Under the pieces are notes generated by a model. The model worked only from the letters and a program-made list of their open reading frames with translations, searched no databases and was not told where the DNA came from. A DNA stretch of 61,933 nt from Gemmatimonas sp. (GTDB lineage: Bacteria > Gemmatimonadota > Gemmatimonadetes > Gemmatimonadales > Gemmatimonadaceae): assembly GCF_021298855.1 (NCBI RefSeq), contig NZ_JAJTHI010000011.1, positions 1 to 61,933 on the forward strand. The letters are read 5' to 3'. The translations under genes and the position numbers were made by a program. Shown in pieces: positions 19,201 through 27,895 of the stretch. How positions within the stretch are numbered: position 1 is the stretch's first letter; each line of letters opens with the position of its first letter.

Positions 19201-19372
19201 CAATGGGCGATCCGTTCTTGTCGTTCACGACCGTACCGGCAATGGTGCCAGTACCCTGCGCGTGCAGGGGGGCGCGTGGGGCCAGACTCGCTGCCACGAG
19301 CCCGAGCGCCACACCGAGGGTGCGCGACCGGACCGCGACCAAGCGGGCGGCGGAGTGCAGCATGTGCGTCAT
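16298..19372 (-). CDS. SusC/RagA-type TonB-dependent outer-membrane transporter
   Basis: A 1024-residue TonB-linked transporter. The order is a signal peptide ending near LHAQ, a carboxypeptidase-regulatory-like domain (GTIAGTVVNDKNGSPIGDAQ), a plug domain (about residues 120-230, with the family stretch PLIYVDGVRVDN and IESIEVIKGPAAATLYGTEA) and a large beta-barrel. It imports oligomers with its SusD partner, which follows directly. An ATG at 19363 is better spaced from GGAG than the first ATG and may be the true start. A promoter-like TTGTCT-N16-TAGGTT lies 38-65 bases upstream. Confidence 0.93.
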   Translation of the reverse strand: MTHMLHSAARLVAVRSRTLGVALGLVAASLAPRAPLHAQGTGTIAGTVVNDKNGSPIGDAQIAVEGRNVGTTSDNAGRFRLAGLTGTGQVQITVRRIGFQPRTVGATIGDANVRIALSERAMELTSVVVTGTAGVAEKRAIGNAVSTVNAAEIVATQPVNSFQELLNGRASGVSIVASSGQVGTGSRIRVRGASSLSLANDPLIYVDGVRVDNTQASGPSNQGFGSASISRWNDFNPDDIESIEVIKGPAAATLYGTEASNGVIQIITKKGAAGRPVWNLTARGGSSWVPNWLNRFDDNYGTVPRAGSATALDTVSISTRQLNDSLNARFGNDVFTSGQLQDIQMSVSGGTNAVRYYVGGGYEENQGAERVNRLRRTNLRVNLQANPSPSVDVQTSLGYTTGRTYLPFESGGGGAVWGTLFSSPSFLYGGVGVNSRTPGNPQLGFRSGPPNAYYEAYDVFQDADRFTGSFQFTNRPAKWLNHRLIVGLDRLAENNEDRTPRNDLIAATYAAFAGSGLPTAGAISASTRDVTLTSYDYVANAEFQPSSALKSVTSVGGQIYLRQTRFRAISGATFPAVGLTSISSASIRNVGGDELTQNNTVGAFIQQQFVWNDRLFVTAAVRTDDNSAFGTNFDAVTYPKLSASWVVSEEPSLPIPAFMNQLRLRAAYGASGLQPGAFDAIRTYTAAGGFLTPSSAGNADLGPERSTELELGFDAGLWNDRVGMEVTYFGGSTRDAILSRQAPPSNGFPGFQLFNAGQVDRQGLEWVVRGTPLRRDNLSLDLTLSGSTTAYNIASLGGSTQFVSLSSNIGHRVGYAPGAWWDRRIVSADYDATTRRATNVLCDNGAGGTVACAQAPRVFLGNSVPMQEGSFSAGLTMFKHLRVNAFVDWRGGYKKLDGNYRVRCGAFVLCRELYYPDEVTDRAQLAAVQAGTAFTHHLIHDASFARFRELSATYTLPGNFARRVGATRASITVAGRNLGLWTNFPGIEPEASFNGGTRGGAFGQWEQNVLPQLRQFVTTVNFNF

Positions 19373-19409
19373 CTCCAGGGGATTGAGGAGGAAACCACTG
19401 TTGCGGCGG

Positions 19410-19437
19410 AACCTATGCGCGCAAACATCGGAGACAA
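19410..19437 (-). promoter_or_regulatory. Promoter-like TTGTCT-N16-TAGGTT before susC
   Basis: On the minus strand TTGTCT (19437-19432) and TAGGTT (19415-19410) are 16 bases apart. The -10 continues as TAGGTTCCGCCG, identical over 12 bases to the element before atpZ. Confidence 0.45.
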
Positions 19438-19560
19438 GCGTGCGGTCACACCTTCCTGCGGCTGGGCACGCATCAGGCCGGGTGGGCGGTGGGTCTCCAC
19501 GGCAAGGGAGGCGGCAGGGGGCTGGCGGTCAGGAAGCGGGAAGCAGGGGGCACCAACGCG

Positions 19561-20535
19561 TCAGGGCGAGAGACGCGTCAAGGTGCGCTCTGTACGCACC
19601 ACGCGCAGGCGCCGGCCATCGAGCGACACGCGCATCTCCGACGGTGAGACCGTTTCCACGATGCGCAGTGGCACCGCCAGCAACTCCGCGCCCTCGGCGT
19701 ACCGGCCGACCATGCGCGCCTGCCCCGGTGCGCCTTTCGGCGGGCGCAGATAGTCCAGCGTGTCGCTGTGCAGGCGGCCGGTGCGCTGGTCCACCACATA
19801 GCGTCCGATCAGCTGCGGGCCGGCCAGATCCTCACGCGGCATGAACCGCACGACGCTCAGGCTGTCCGGGGCGTACTCGGTGATGCTCAGGCAGTGCGTC
19901 TCGAGAAACCGGTTGCTGGTGAGGTCACGCAGCGACGGGCGCCGCACGACCCAGTCGCCGTCGATGCGCTCCATGGCACGTCCCGCCTCGTACGGCCGGT
20001 TGGACGGCAGGACCGGCATGGTCACCGTGTCGCTCTCCCCCTCCAGACGCCGCCCGTCTTCGGTCTCGAGGATCGTTTCCACGGCGAACGAGAAGCCCGT
20101 GCGCTCCTGACTGGCCAACTCGCGGCGTTCGGCATACTCGGCAAACACCGTGCGGACCGCCTCGACCACGCCGGCGGATGCCTGGGCCGCCACGTCCTGC
20201 GCCGTACACCGCGCGGCGTCCTCCACGCGATAGGCCGAGAGCAGCGCGGGTAGGCGTGACATCACGATGCGATCGGCGGCATTCGTGCTGCGCGCCGGCC
20301 GATACCCGATGCGACGGGCGAGCCACGGGCCGTCCGCAGGTCGGGCTTGCCGGGCCATGCCGGCGGCGTCGGTGACCACGCGCTGCCCCGAGGGCGATTC
20401 GAGAATCGCGTACGGCACCGCGCCGCCAAGGCTGTCCACCACCTGGATTTGCGCCAGGGCCGGGCGTGGTACGATGCCGGCGAGCCCCGCCAGCGCCAGC
20501 AGCGCGCCTACGACATACGCACGACACACGGGCAT
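19561..20535 (-). CDS. Secreted hypothetical protein with regulatory-like N-terminal domain
   Basis: A 324-residue protein with a signal peptide (AYVVGALLALAGLAGIV, cleavage near PALAQ). The first mature part, VVDSLGGAVPYAILESPSGQ, looks like a carboxypeptidase-regulatory or CarboxypepD_reg-like beta-sandwich. The rest is beta-rich with no catalytic motif that I recognise. It lies upstream of susC on the same strand with 188 bases between, so a joint transcript is possible but not shown. Cys pairs (RCTAQ, ETHCLS) could form a disulfide. Confidence 0.65.
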   Translation of the reverse strand: MPVCRAYVVGALLALAGLAGIVPRPALAQIQVVDSLGGAVPYAILESPSGQRVVTDAAGMARQARPADGPWLARRIGYRPARSTNAADRIVMSRLPALLSAYRVEDAARCTAQDVAAQASAGVVEAVRTVFAEYAERRELASQERTGFSFAVETILETEDGRRLEGESDTVTMPVLPSNRPYEAGRAMERIDGDWVVRRPSLRDLTSNRFLETHCLSITEYAPDSLSVVRFMPREDLAGPQLIGRYVVDQRTGRLHSDTLDYLRPPKGAPGQARMVGRYAEGAELLAVPLRIVETVSPSEMRVSLDGRRLRVVRTERTLTRLSP

Positions 20536-20625
20536 GCCCCACCACTGGTTGCTTCACATTGGGTGCGTCCCCTACCACGGGGCCACGGCGGCACAGCCTG
20601 CATGGCCCCGGGGACCGCGGGCGTG

Positions 20626-20655
20626 AACGGCAACGCCCCGGCCCCCGTTGCCGTT
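20626..20655 (-). terminator. Hairpin after acyl-CoA dehydrogenase gene
   Basis: A perfect 10-bp stem (AACGGCAACG / CGTTGCCGTT) with a 10-base G+C loop starts five bases past the stop codon. There is no clear T tract, so termination strength is uncertain. Confidence 0.45.
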
Positions 20656-20660
20656 GGCCG

Positions 20661-21899
20661 TTACTTGAAGGCGTTCAGCCCGGTAATGGCCTGACCCAGA
20701 ATGAGCGAGTGCACATCGTGCGTGCCTTCGTACGTGTACACGCTCTCCAGATTGGCCATGTGCCGCATGGCGGCGTACTCGGCCAGGATGCCGTTGCCGC
20801 CCAGCAGGCGCCGTGTTTCCCGCGCAATGTTGGTGGCAATGTCCACGTTGTTGCGCTTGGCCAGCGACACCTGGGTGGGGGTGAAGTTGCCCGCGTCCTT
20901 GAGGCGGCCCAGGTGCAGCGACACGAGCTGCCCCTTCACGAGTTCCGTGAGCATGTCGGCGAGGCGTACCTGCTGAATCTGGAAGCCGCCGATGGGCTTG
21001 TCGAACATGATGCGCGTCTTGCCGTAGCTGACCGCTTCCTCGAAGCACGCCATGGCCGCGCCGAGCACGCCCCACGAGATGCCGTAGCGGGCCTGCGTGA
21101 GGCACATGAGCGGGCTCTTCAAGCCCTTCGACAGCGGGAGGATGGCGTCGGCGGGGACGTGCACATCGGTGAGCACCAATTCCGAGGTGTGACTGGCCCG
21201 GAGCGACAACTTGCCGTGCTGATCCTTGGCGTGGAATCCGGGCAACGCGGTATCGACGACGAAGCCGCGGATGCTGCTGTCATCGGTGCTGTCGCCGGTC
21301 TTGGCCCAGATGATCGCGATGTGCGCCTTGGAGCCATTGGTGATCCACATCTTGCCGCCGTTCAGAACCCAGCTGCCGTCGGCCTGCTGACGCGCCCGCG
21401 TGATCATGCCGGAGGGGTTCGATCCGTAATCGGCCTCCGTAAGGCCGAAGCAGCCGATCATCTCCGCCTTGGCCAGCTTCGGCAGATAGTGGCGCTTCTG
21501 CTCTTCACTGCCGAACGCGAAGATCGGGTACATCACCAGCGCGCCCTGCACCGAGGCGAACGAGCGGATGCCACTGTCGCCACGTTCGAGTTCCTGCATG
21601 ATGAGCCCGTACGCGACACTCGAGAGCCCCGCGCAGCCATACTCCTCCGGCAGGTTCGCCCCGAGCACGCCCAGTTCGGCGAGCTCGGGGATCAGCTCGT
21701 CCGGGAAGCGCCCCTGCACGTAACAGTCGCCGATGATCGGCAGGATCTTCTCGTTGACGAACGCGCGGATCGTGTCACGAATGGCGCGCTCTTCTTCGGT
21801 GAGCGCCGCATCGATGTTGAACAGGTCGCCCGGGTGAGCGGTGAGTTCCACGGACGGGAGCGCAGGGATCGCGCTCGCCAGCAGGGTATCGAGGGCCAT
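20661..21899 (-). CDS. gcdH: Acyl-CoA dehydrogenase, glutaryl-CoA dehydrogenase-like
   Basis: A 412-residue flavoenzyme. Family motifs are GCFGLTEADYGSNP, WVLNGGKMWITNGS, CLTQARYGISWGVLG and the catalytic-base region YTYEGTHDVHSL. The stretch IRSFASVQGALVMYPI contains the Arg typical of glutaryl-CoA dehydrogenases, so oxidative decarboxylation of glutaryl-CoA to crotonyl-CoA is the best guess. Electrons would go to EtfAB, encoded 6 kb away. No lysine or tryptophan degradation gene is beside it, so the physiological substrate remains open. Confidence 0.9.
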   Translation of the reverse strand: MALDTLLASAIPALPSVELTAHPGDLFNIDAALTEEERAIRDTIRAFVNEKILPIIGDCYVQGRFPDELIPELAELGVLGANLPEEYGCAGLSSVAYGLIMQELERGDSGIRSFASVQGALVMYPIFAFGSEEQKRHYLPKLAKAEMIGCFGLTEADYGSNPSGMITRARQQADGSWVLNGGKMWITNGSKAHIAIIWAKTGDSTDDSSIRGFVVDTALPGFHAKDQHGKLSLRASHTSELVLTDVHVPADAILPLSKGLKSPLMCLTQARYGISWGVLGAAMACFEEAVSYGKTRIMFDKPIGGFQIQQVRLADMLTELVKGQLVSLHLGRLKDAGNFTPTQVSLAKRNNVDIATNIARETRRLLGGNGILAEYAAMRHMANLESVYTYEGTHDVHSLILGQAITGLNAFK

Positions 21900-22023
21900 T
21901 GGGCGCTGCGGGAGAGGGGGAAAAGGTCGACCCCCCTAATGTAGCAAGGCGTACGGCAAGGGAGGCACCCGGGCAAGCCCGAGCTTGGTTGCGGTGAGCG
22001 CCTTTGCACGATAGCAGGGACGA

Positions 22024-22623
22024 GTGGTTTCCTGGTTCTCATCGTCCCTTCCACTCTCCCGCACCGAGCCGGCCAGACTCCGTACCACAGCGCTGCTTCC
22101 CTGGTCTTTGCCGCCTGTTCGGGTGGCGGCGGAGACGACGCGGGCCCCATCACCGCGCGCCCCAACGCCCACCATTGGCGTCACCACCGCGGCCAGCGCC
22201 CTCACCGTGACGCAGGGAACGAGCGGCACCGGGGGCGCATGGAATGCCGTGACGCCCAGCGGGACCACCACCCGTGTGTATTCGTTCAACATCAGCGGCC
22301 GGGCGGGCCGCGTGGCGTATGCCATTCCGCAATCGGGGCGCGGAACGGTAGGTGTTTCCTTCTTCCAGCAGGCGCAGACGTCGAACACGTGGACGGTCAC
22401 CATGTCGCGCAGTTACTCCGGCAGCGGCGCAACCTGGACGCTCGCGGTGCCCAATGTCGCCGGCGTGAGCGGCTTCAACACAGCGTGGGGGCTCGCCAAC
22501 GCCAGTACGAACTGGTCGCTGACGGGGCTTGGTGGACTCTTCGCCCCGGGGAACAACGCCCTGGGGTTTGGCGAAGGCGGCACGTTCCGATCGGCCGCTC
22601 GCACCGGCACCGTGTCGCCGTAA
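22024..22623 (+). pseudogene. Decayed partial copy of the downstream Ig-repeat lipoprotein
   Basis: The 3' two thirds of this stretch is readable and clearly related to the end of the next gene: NTWTVTMSRSYSG..ATWTLAVPN and GFNTAWGLANAS match NTWTVSVSRGYTG..ANWTLAMPD and GFNTAWGLGSGS. The 5' part has the lipoprotein signal in another frame: LVFAACSGGGGDDAG is read from 22098 in the third frame, while LRTTALL before it and PTPTIGVTTAA after it are in the first. A compensating pair of single-base shifts around the lipobox, no in-frame ATG near the signal and loss of most Ig-like repeats all point to a remnant. It could be a short expressed protein with a false start, but that is less likely. 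Confidence 0.6.
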
Positions 22624-22821
22624 CGGCAACCGGCGTCGTGCGACGGTGAAGTCGGGGCGCCAGTGCCCGGGCAGTGGCGCCCCGCGCTGCTTTTCGCGCT
22701 CCGTGTGTTTGCGTGCAGTGTGCGCTGCGTCACGATCGTGACCAACCGGGGGATCTCGCCGCCGCGCCCGTTTCCGTCAGATTGCTTCGCGTTGGTTTCC
22801 GGCCCGTTCTCCCTTCCCTGC

Positions 22822-25029
22822 ATGCGCCGCACTCTCGCCCTGTTCAGCGTGCTGCTTGCCGCCTGTGGCGGGGGCAGCGACTCCCCTGCCCCGGTGACGC
22901 CGCCCCCCGCCCCCAGCATTGCGCTGGCGCTCGCACCGTCGGCCGCCACCGCCTCGCGCGGTGCCACCACCACCACCACCGTGACGCTCACGCGCGGCGG
23001 CAACTACGCGGGGACGGTCACGCTGGCGGCCGAGGGGGTACCCAACGGGGTGCAGGTCACGTTTTCCCCTGCGTCGCTCACCACGTCGGTGACCAGTGCC
23101 ACGGTCGCCATTGCCGTGGGCGCCACGGCCGCCGTAGGCACGTCGTCCTTCACGATCACGGGAACCGGCGCGGGCGTCGCGACCACGAGCATCCCGTTCG
23201 CCCTCACGGTTGCCACGCCCCCCGGCGTCACGGTGTCGGCGATCACGGCACAGCAGCTGTCGCAGGGCACCTCATCGGCCACCGCCATTCCGCTGGTGCT
23301 GACACGCACCGGCGGGCTGGCTGGTGACCTCACGCTGGCGCTGGAGGGGGCGCCGACGGGGCTCACGGCAACCTTCACCCCGAACCCGGTCGCGGGCACC
23401 GGCGCGCAGATGACGTTGAACGCGGCCGCCACCACCGCGCCCGGCAGCTACGCGCTGGCGGTGCGTGCTACGGGCGCAGGGGGGGCGAGCGGTACGAGCC
23501 CATTCACCCTCACGATCACCGCAGCCGAAGCGGGCAGCGTGAGCATCAACACCGTGCCCGCGACGCTCTCGGTGGTGCAAGGACAGACGGCACTGACCAC
23601 GGTGAACATCGCGCGCGCCGGCGGGTTCACCGGCACCGTGACGCTCTCGGCCAGCGGCTTGCCGGCGGGGACGACGGCCACGTTCACGCCGGCGGTAGCC
23701 GCCGGCACGCAGGCGCAACTGGGCCTTGTGGTGGGGGCCGCGACGCCGGCGGGCAGCTACCCCGTGACCGTGCGCGCACAGGGCGCGGGCGTGCGGGAGG
23801 CCACCACCACGCTCACCCTCACCGTGACCCCTGCCAGCAGCGGCGGCAATACGGTGAACTGGACCTTCTGTGCGCCCGAGCGGTTCCCGGTCTGGTTTGC
23901 CTATCAGACGGGCACGAGCGGCGCGTGGACCGCGCTGACGCCGACGGGGAGCAGCACGCGCGCGTACGCCGTGCCGGCCAGCACCGTGGGGGCGGTGGCC
24001 TACGCCATACCGCGCGCGGGGGGCGGTGCCGATGTGTTCGTGAGCTACCTGACGGCCGCGGAGCTGGGCTTCCAGGCGAGCAACGAGTGCGTGGGGAGCC
24101 GCCGCACCAAGTCGCTCACGGGCACCGTGACGAACGTGCCGGCCGGCGCGCTGTCGTTCGTGAGTGTTGGTGGCAGCGGCACACTCATCGCGAGCCCGGC
24201 CACGACCTTCACCCTGTCGGGGGTGGCCGATGGCCTCACCGATCTCGTGGCCTTTCGCAGCGCGCCCAGTGTGGGCAACGTGGGCGTTCAGGCCGACCGG
24301 GGCATCCTGCGGCGTAATGTGGACTACACAGCGGGCAGCAGCATCCCGACGCTCGACTTCAACGGCAACGAATCGTTTGCGGTCGCGACGGCGAATGTGT
24401 CGGTGCTGAACGCCGGCGGTGATCAGGTGTCACTCGCCACGCTCCTCCTGACCACCAATGGCGTGGCGGGGCCCCTGACCACAGCCACTCAGCCGGTGGC
24501 GATTGCCACGCAGCGCGTCTTCGGCGTACCGCGCGCGCAACTGCTCAATGGCGACCAGCATCAGATCCAGGCGGTCGCCGTGAACAGCGCCGGGCCCACC
24601 ACGTCCACCCGATCCGTGACGCAGTTCAATCGCGAATTGAGCGATCGCACCGTGGCCCTCGGTGCCGTGCTGCCCACCTTCGTTCCCGCCATCGCGGCCA
24701 CCGCGCCGTATCGCCGGCTCTCGCTGAGCGGGCTGTGGCAGGCGGACTATGGTGATGTGATGGCCGTGCAGTATCTGCAGCAGCCCAACACGTGGACGGT
24801 ATCCGTGTCGCGCGGCTACACAGGCGGCAGTGCGAACTGGACGCTCGCGATGCCCGATCTGTCGGGCGTTGCCGGATTCAATACCGCCTGGGGGCTGGGC
24901 AGTGGGTCCACCGGCTACACGGTCATTGGCAGCGGTGGGACGCAGGGTGGGTTGAGCGGCGGCGGGGGCACCTTTGCCGAAGGGGCCAGCTTCCGGCAGG
25001 CGTTGCGCACGGGGACGCTCCCGCCCTGA
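22822..25029 (+). CDS. Large Ig-repeat lipoprotein
   Basis: A 735-residue surface lipoprotein. The ATG at 22822 gives MRRTLALFSVLLAACGGG, a textbook lipobox with Cys at residue 15. Three Ig-like or BACON-like beta-sandwich repeats follow (about residues 30-130, 135-230 and 235-335), each with a GxTGTVTL..GLPxG..ATFTP pattern and a closing GTxxxxLTVT strand. Then come a unique domain with two Cys and a C-terminal domain ending GTFAEGASFRQALRTGTLPP. Adhesion or surface display is likely; no enzyme motif is seen. A decayed partial copy lies directly upstream. Confidence 0.8.
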   Translation: MRRTLALFSVLLAACGGGSDSPAPVTPPPAPSIALALAPSAATASRGATTTTTVTLTRGGNYAGTVTLAAEGVPNGVQVTFSPASLTTSVTSATVAIAVGATAAVGTSSFTITGTGAGVATTSIPFALTVATPPGVTVSAITAQQLSQGTSSATAIPLVLTRTGGLAGDLTLALEGAPTGLTATFTPNPVAGTGAQMTLNAAATTAPGSYALAVRATGAGGASGTSPFTLTITAAEAGSVSINTVPATLSVVQGQTALTTVNIARAGGFTGTVTLSASGLPAGTTATFTPAVAAGTQAQLGLVVGAATPAGSYPVTVRAQGAGVREATTTLTLTVTPASSGGNTVNWTFCAPERFPVWFAYQTGTSGAWTALTPTGSSTRAYAVPASTVGAVAYAIPRAGGGADVFVSYLTAAELGFQASNECVGSRRTKSLTGTVTNVPAGALSFVSVGGSGTLIASPATTFTLSGVADGLTDLVAFRSAPSVGNVGVQADRGILRRNVDYTAGSSIPTLDFNGNESFAVATANVSVLNAGGDQVSLATLLLTTNGVAGPLTTATQPVAIATQRVFGVPRAQLLNGDQHQIQAVAVNSAGPTTSTRSVTQFNRELSDRTVALGAVLPTFVPAIAATAPYRRLSLSGLWQADYGDVMAVQYLQQPNTWTVSVSRGYTGGSANWTLAMPDLSGVAGFNTAWGLGSGSTGYTVIGSGGTQGGLSGGGGTFAEGASFRQALRTGTLPP

Positions 25030-25063
25030 TGGGGCACCCGTGCACGAACGCGGCGACGACGGG

Positions 25064-25085
25064 CGCGCGCTATGCTCAGCGCGCG
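25064..25085. terminator. GC-rich hairpin between convergent genes
   Basis: CGCGCGC and GCGCGCG form a 7-bp stem around an eight-base loop in the gap between the lipoprotein stop (25029) and the SprT-like stop (25076), overlapping the end of the latter. It could serve either strand. No T tract. Confidence 0.3.
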
Positions 25086-25909
25086 TGTGCCTGTCGCTCG
25101 CGCCGGCGTTCGAGTGGCGTGACGTCGCGCCGCGCCGCGGGCGTAATGCCCACCTCGCGCGCCTTCCGGCGAAACTCGGGGCCATGATCGACCGGGCGTC
25201 CGGTCTCGTGCTGCCACTGGTGCACCATTTCGTGCAGCAGGGTGTGCATGGCTTCCCGCCAGCCATGCCGCACGATGTGGGTGCGTGACATGACGATTTC
25301 CGCCGCCAGGTGCCGCGAGCCGGGGTCGTAGTGCCCGAGCCGCGTGGCCATTCGACCGGAGAGCCGCAGCGGAATGCTCTTGAGGGTGCCGCCAAACCAC
25401 TGCGCGTTGAGCTGGCGATGCGCCTCGGTGAGTTGCGTGAGCAGCGCCGCATCGCCGGGGCGTGCCGGCTCCTGTCGCCGGGCCACCGGCGCCCGCTCCA
25501 CATCGTGCGCCAGAATGACCTCGCGGGCCGCCAGGCGCTCGGCCCTGGTGCGGGCCGTGGCGAAGGCCACGATGGCCCGCAACACCGTCTCGGGCGCTTC
25601 GGAATAGCCTTCATGCACGCGCAGGGTGCGCCCAATGAGCGACACCATGACGGTGCGTGTCCGCATGAGGACCAGCTGCTCCACACCGCGCAGCCCCATG
25701 TCCTGGAGGCGCGAGAAGAGCACGGCGGTGCGTGCCCGCAGCGCCGACCGGCCGCGGACCTGACGTCCCCTGTCCGACTCCGGCAGCTGCGACGACGACG
25801 GCGACGGTGACGGTGACGGTGACGACGATGGCGAAGACGACGGCACGGCGGGGGCCGGGGCCGGCGCCTCGGTGAAGAACCCGAGTTGCAGATCGTCGAA
25901 GAGGGACAC
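25076..25909 (-). CDS. SprT-like zinc metalloprotease domain protein
   Basis: A 277-residue protein. The C-terminal domain has the HExxH zinc motif in MHTLLHEMVHQWQHETG and a third ligand downstream (DHGPEFRRKARE), as in SprT/Spartan-like domains, preceded by LTEAHRQLNAQWFGGTLKSI. The N-terminal third is a Ser-Pro low-complexity linker encoded by a GAC/GGT-type repeat. The GTG at 25909 (VSLFDDLQLGFF) is chosen because nothing before it looks like protein. Eukaryotic relatives cut DNA-protein crosslinks; here the role is unknown. It diverges from the kinase gene, 111 bases apart. Confidence 0.8.
   Translation of the reverse strand: MSLFDDLQLGFFTEAPAPAPAVPSSSPSSSPSPSPSPSSSQLPESDRGRQVRGRSALRARTAVLFSRLQDMGLRGVEQLVLMRTRTVMVSLIGRTLRVHEGYSEAPETVLRAIVAFATARTRAERLAAREVILAHDVERAPVARRQEPARPGDAALLTQLTEAHRQLNAQWFGGTLKSIPLRLSGRMATRLGHYDPGSRHLAAEIVMSRTHIVRHGWREAMHTLLHEMVHQWQHETGRPVDHGPEFRRKAREVGITPAARRDVTPLERRRERQAHAR
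25790..25845. repeat. Short tandem repeat (GACGGT-type) inside the SprT-like gene
   Basis: GACGAC units are followed by repeated GACGGT and then GACGACGATGG, encoding the alternating Ser-Pro linker on the minus strand. Length variation by slippage would stay in frame because the units are multiples of three. Confidence 0.7.
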
Positions 25910-26020
25910 GACAGCAACTTGGACGTGCCCCCCCGTTCGGGCAACGCCCACGCCACGGTCCGCCGGTCTCCCGACCCCAACCCTTTGCCAAGCGCCACCC
26001 GACGCACCTACCCTTCTTGC

Positions 26021-27895
26021 ATGACACCGCCCTCCGCGACTCCGCTTCCCCCCGCCCTGACGACGAGCTTCGACACCGTGCGCCTCCTGGGTACGGGCGG
26101 CATGGGGGCCGTGTGGCTGGTGCGTGACCGCTTCCTCGACCGTCTGGTGGCCCTGAAGGTGCTGCGGAGCGAACACGCCGACCCGGCAATGCGGGAGCGG
26201 TTCCTGCGCGAGGCGCGCACCAGCGCCCGTCTCGAGCACCCCCACATCATCGACGTCTATCGCGCCGACGAGACCGACGGGGTGGTGTGGTTCACGATGC
26301 GGTACATCAACGGCGAGTCGCTGGGTGATCGACTCCGGGATCGCGGCGCGCTGCCCGTGGCGGAGACATTGCGCATCCTGCGGGAGGTCTCGTGGGGGCT
26401 GGCCTACGCGCATGCCCGCGGAGTGGTGCACCGCGACATCAAGCCCGACAACATCCTGCTCGACCGTGAATCGGGGCGGGCGGTCATCACCGATTTCGGC
26501 ATCGCGCGTGACGCCACGTACGACTCATCGCTGACGCTGCTGGGGAACGTGCTGGGCTCGGTGCACTACATGAGCCCCGAGCAGGGCGTGGACGAGGTGG
26601 TGGATGGTCGCAGCGATGTCTATGCGTTGGGGTGCGTGGCGTATCACATGCTCACGGGCGCCCCGCCGTTCGAGGGGACGGCCCAGTCGGTGTTGGTGGC
26701 GCACGTGACAAAGCCCGCGCTCTCGCTGGTGGGCACGCCCACGGTGCCAACCGGGCTCGCGGCGCTCATCGACAGCTGCCTCAGCAAGGCCCCCGACGAC
26801 CGCCCCGCGACCGCGGATCTGCTGGCGAGCACGTTCGACGACCTGCTGCGGGAAGTGGAAGCGGCCCAGCAGGCGCAGGCCGACGCGTCGCCGGCTGGAG
26901 TCCTTTCGGAAGACGAGGCGCGGCTGGTGTGGCAGCGCGCGGCGCAATTGCAGGCCGAGGCGGCCCATCGCATGGAACGGCACGCGGCCCTCGAGGGCGC
27001 GCGCGTGGCGCGGAGTGGGTCCAACCGGCCGGCGGACGACCGGCGGCCCTCATCGTCCGCGGATGTGCCGCTACCTGACGAGTCCTATCGGGTGCGAGAC
27101 GTGGAAGCGGCCGCGGTGGAAGCCGGGATTTCGCGGCAGTACGTGGCGATTGCGTTGGCCGAGCTGCGGGCCGGGGGAACGTCGACTGCGCTGGCGGCCC
27201 CGGTCTCCGACCGTGACGACCGACGCATGACCCGGCTGCTGGGCACGACCGACCGCGCCATTTCGGTGTCGCGGGTCATTCCGGCCTCACCCAAGGCCAC
27301 GCTGCAGGCGCTCGGCGCCGTGTTCACGAGTGCGCCGCACCAGTTCACCCTGCAGGACACGATCAACGGGCACCCACTCGACGGCGGCATCATGCGCTTC
27401 AAGGTGCCGCGCCTGCTGGAAGCCTATGCGAATCCCTTCGTCGGCTTTGCGTCGGAGAAGCAGCTTCGCTTCCGGCTCGAGCAGATCGAGCTGTTCGACG
27501 TCAACGTGACGCTGCATCCGCGCGGTACCGCCGCCACCCCGGCCTGCGAAGTGGTGCTCACCGGCGACCTGCGGGCCGGGCTCGCCCGCAACGTGGCCCT
27601 CGATCTGGTCCTGATGGCCATGACCGGCGTGTTCGCGTTTCTCGGCACTGCCGTCGGATTGGGCGCGACGCTGGGCGTCCCCGTGCTCAGCGCCGCCCCA
27701 CTCATTGCGGGAGCCGGGGCCGCGGTACTGGCGGGGGCCGCCGAAGGGGCCTGGTATCGGTGGCTGTTCCGCAGGGCGCTGAAGGGCACGATGGACGAGT
27801 TGCAGCAGCTGCTGCAGCAGATCGAGCGGCAACTCGCCCAGCAGGCGCTCTTCAGCGGGGAGCCGGTACTCCCGGAGCGGAGCGAGCCGCGGTGA
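26021..27895 (+). CDS. Ser/Thr protein kinase with novel membrane C-terminus
   Basis: A 624-residue protein. The kinase domain (about residues 14-275) has GTGGMGAVW, the VALKVL lysine, VVHRDIKPDNILL, ITDFGIA and MSPEQ, so it is complete and probably active. After an Ala/Gln-rich linker there is a short helical module (YRVRDVEAAAVEAGISRQYV), a beta-rich domain (about residues 400-525) and two hydrophobic segments (about 526-580) before a Gln-rich coiled tail. The C-terminal half is not a known sensor type to me. The last 44 bases overlap the convergent metallophosphoesterase gene. Confidence 0.88.
   Translation: MTPPSATPLPPALTTSFDTVRLLGTGGMGAVWLVRDRFLDRLVALKVLRSEHADPAMRERFLREARTSARLEHPHIIDVYRADETDGVVWFTMRYINGESLGDRLRDRGALPVAETLRILREVSWGLAYAHARGVVHRDIKPDNILLDRESGRAVITDFGIARDATYDSSLTLLGNVLGSVHYMSPEQGVDEVVDGRSDVYALGCVAYHMLTGAPPFEGTAQSVLVAHVTKPALSLVGTPTVPTGLAALIDSCLSKAPDDRPATADLLASTFDDLLREVEAAQQAQADASPAGVLSEDEARLVWQRAAQLQAEAAHRMERHAALEGARVARSGSNRPADDRRPSSSADVPLPDESYRVRDVEAAAVEAGISRQYVAIALAELRAGGTSTALAAPVSDRDDRRMTRLLGTTDRAISVSRVIPASPKATLQALGAVFTSAPHQFTLQDTINGHPLDGGIMRFKVPRLLEAYANPFVGFASEKQLRFRLEQIELFDVNVTLHPRGTAATPACEVVLTGDLRAGLARNVALDLVLMAMTGVFAFLGTAVGLGATLGVPVLSAAPLIAGAGAAVLAGAAEGAWYRWLFRRALKGTMDELQQLLQQIERQLAQQALFSGEPVLPERSEPR

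Noticed and set aside
17927-19753. 608-codon plus-strand frame opposite susC
   Set aside because: It is antisense to a confident TonB-dependent transporter and shows no domain.
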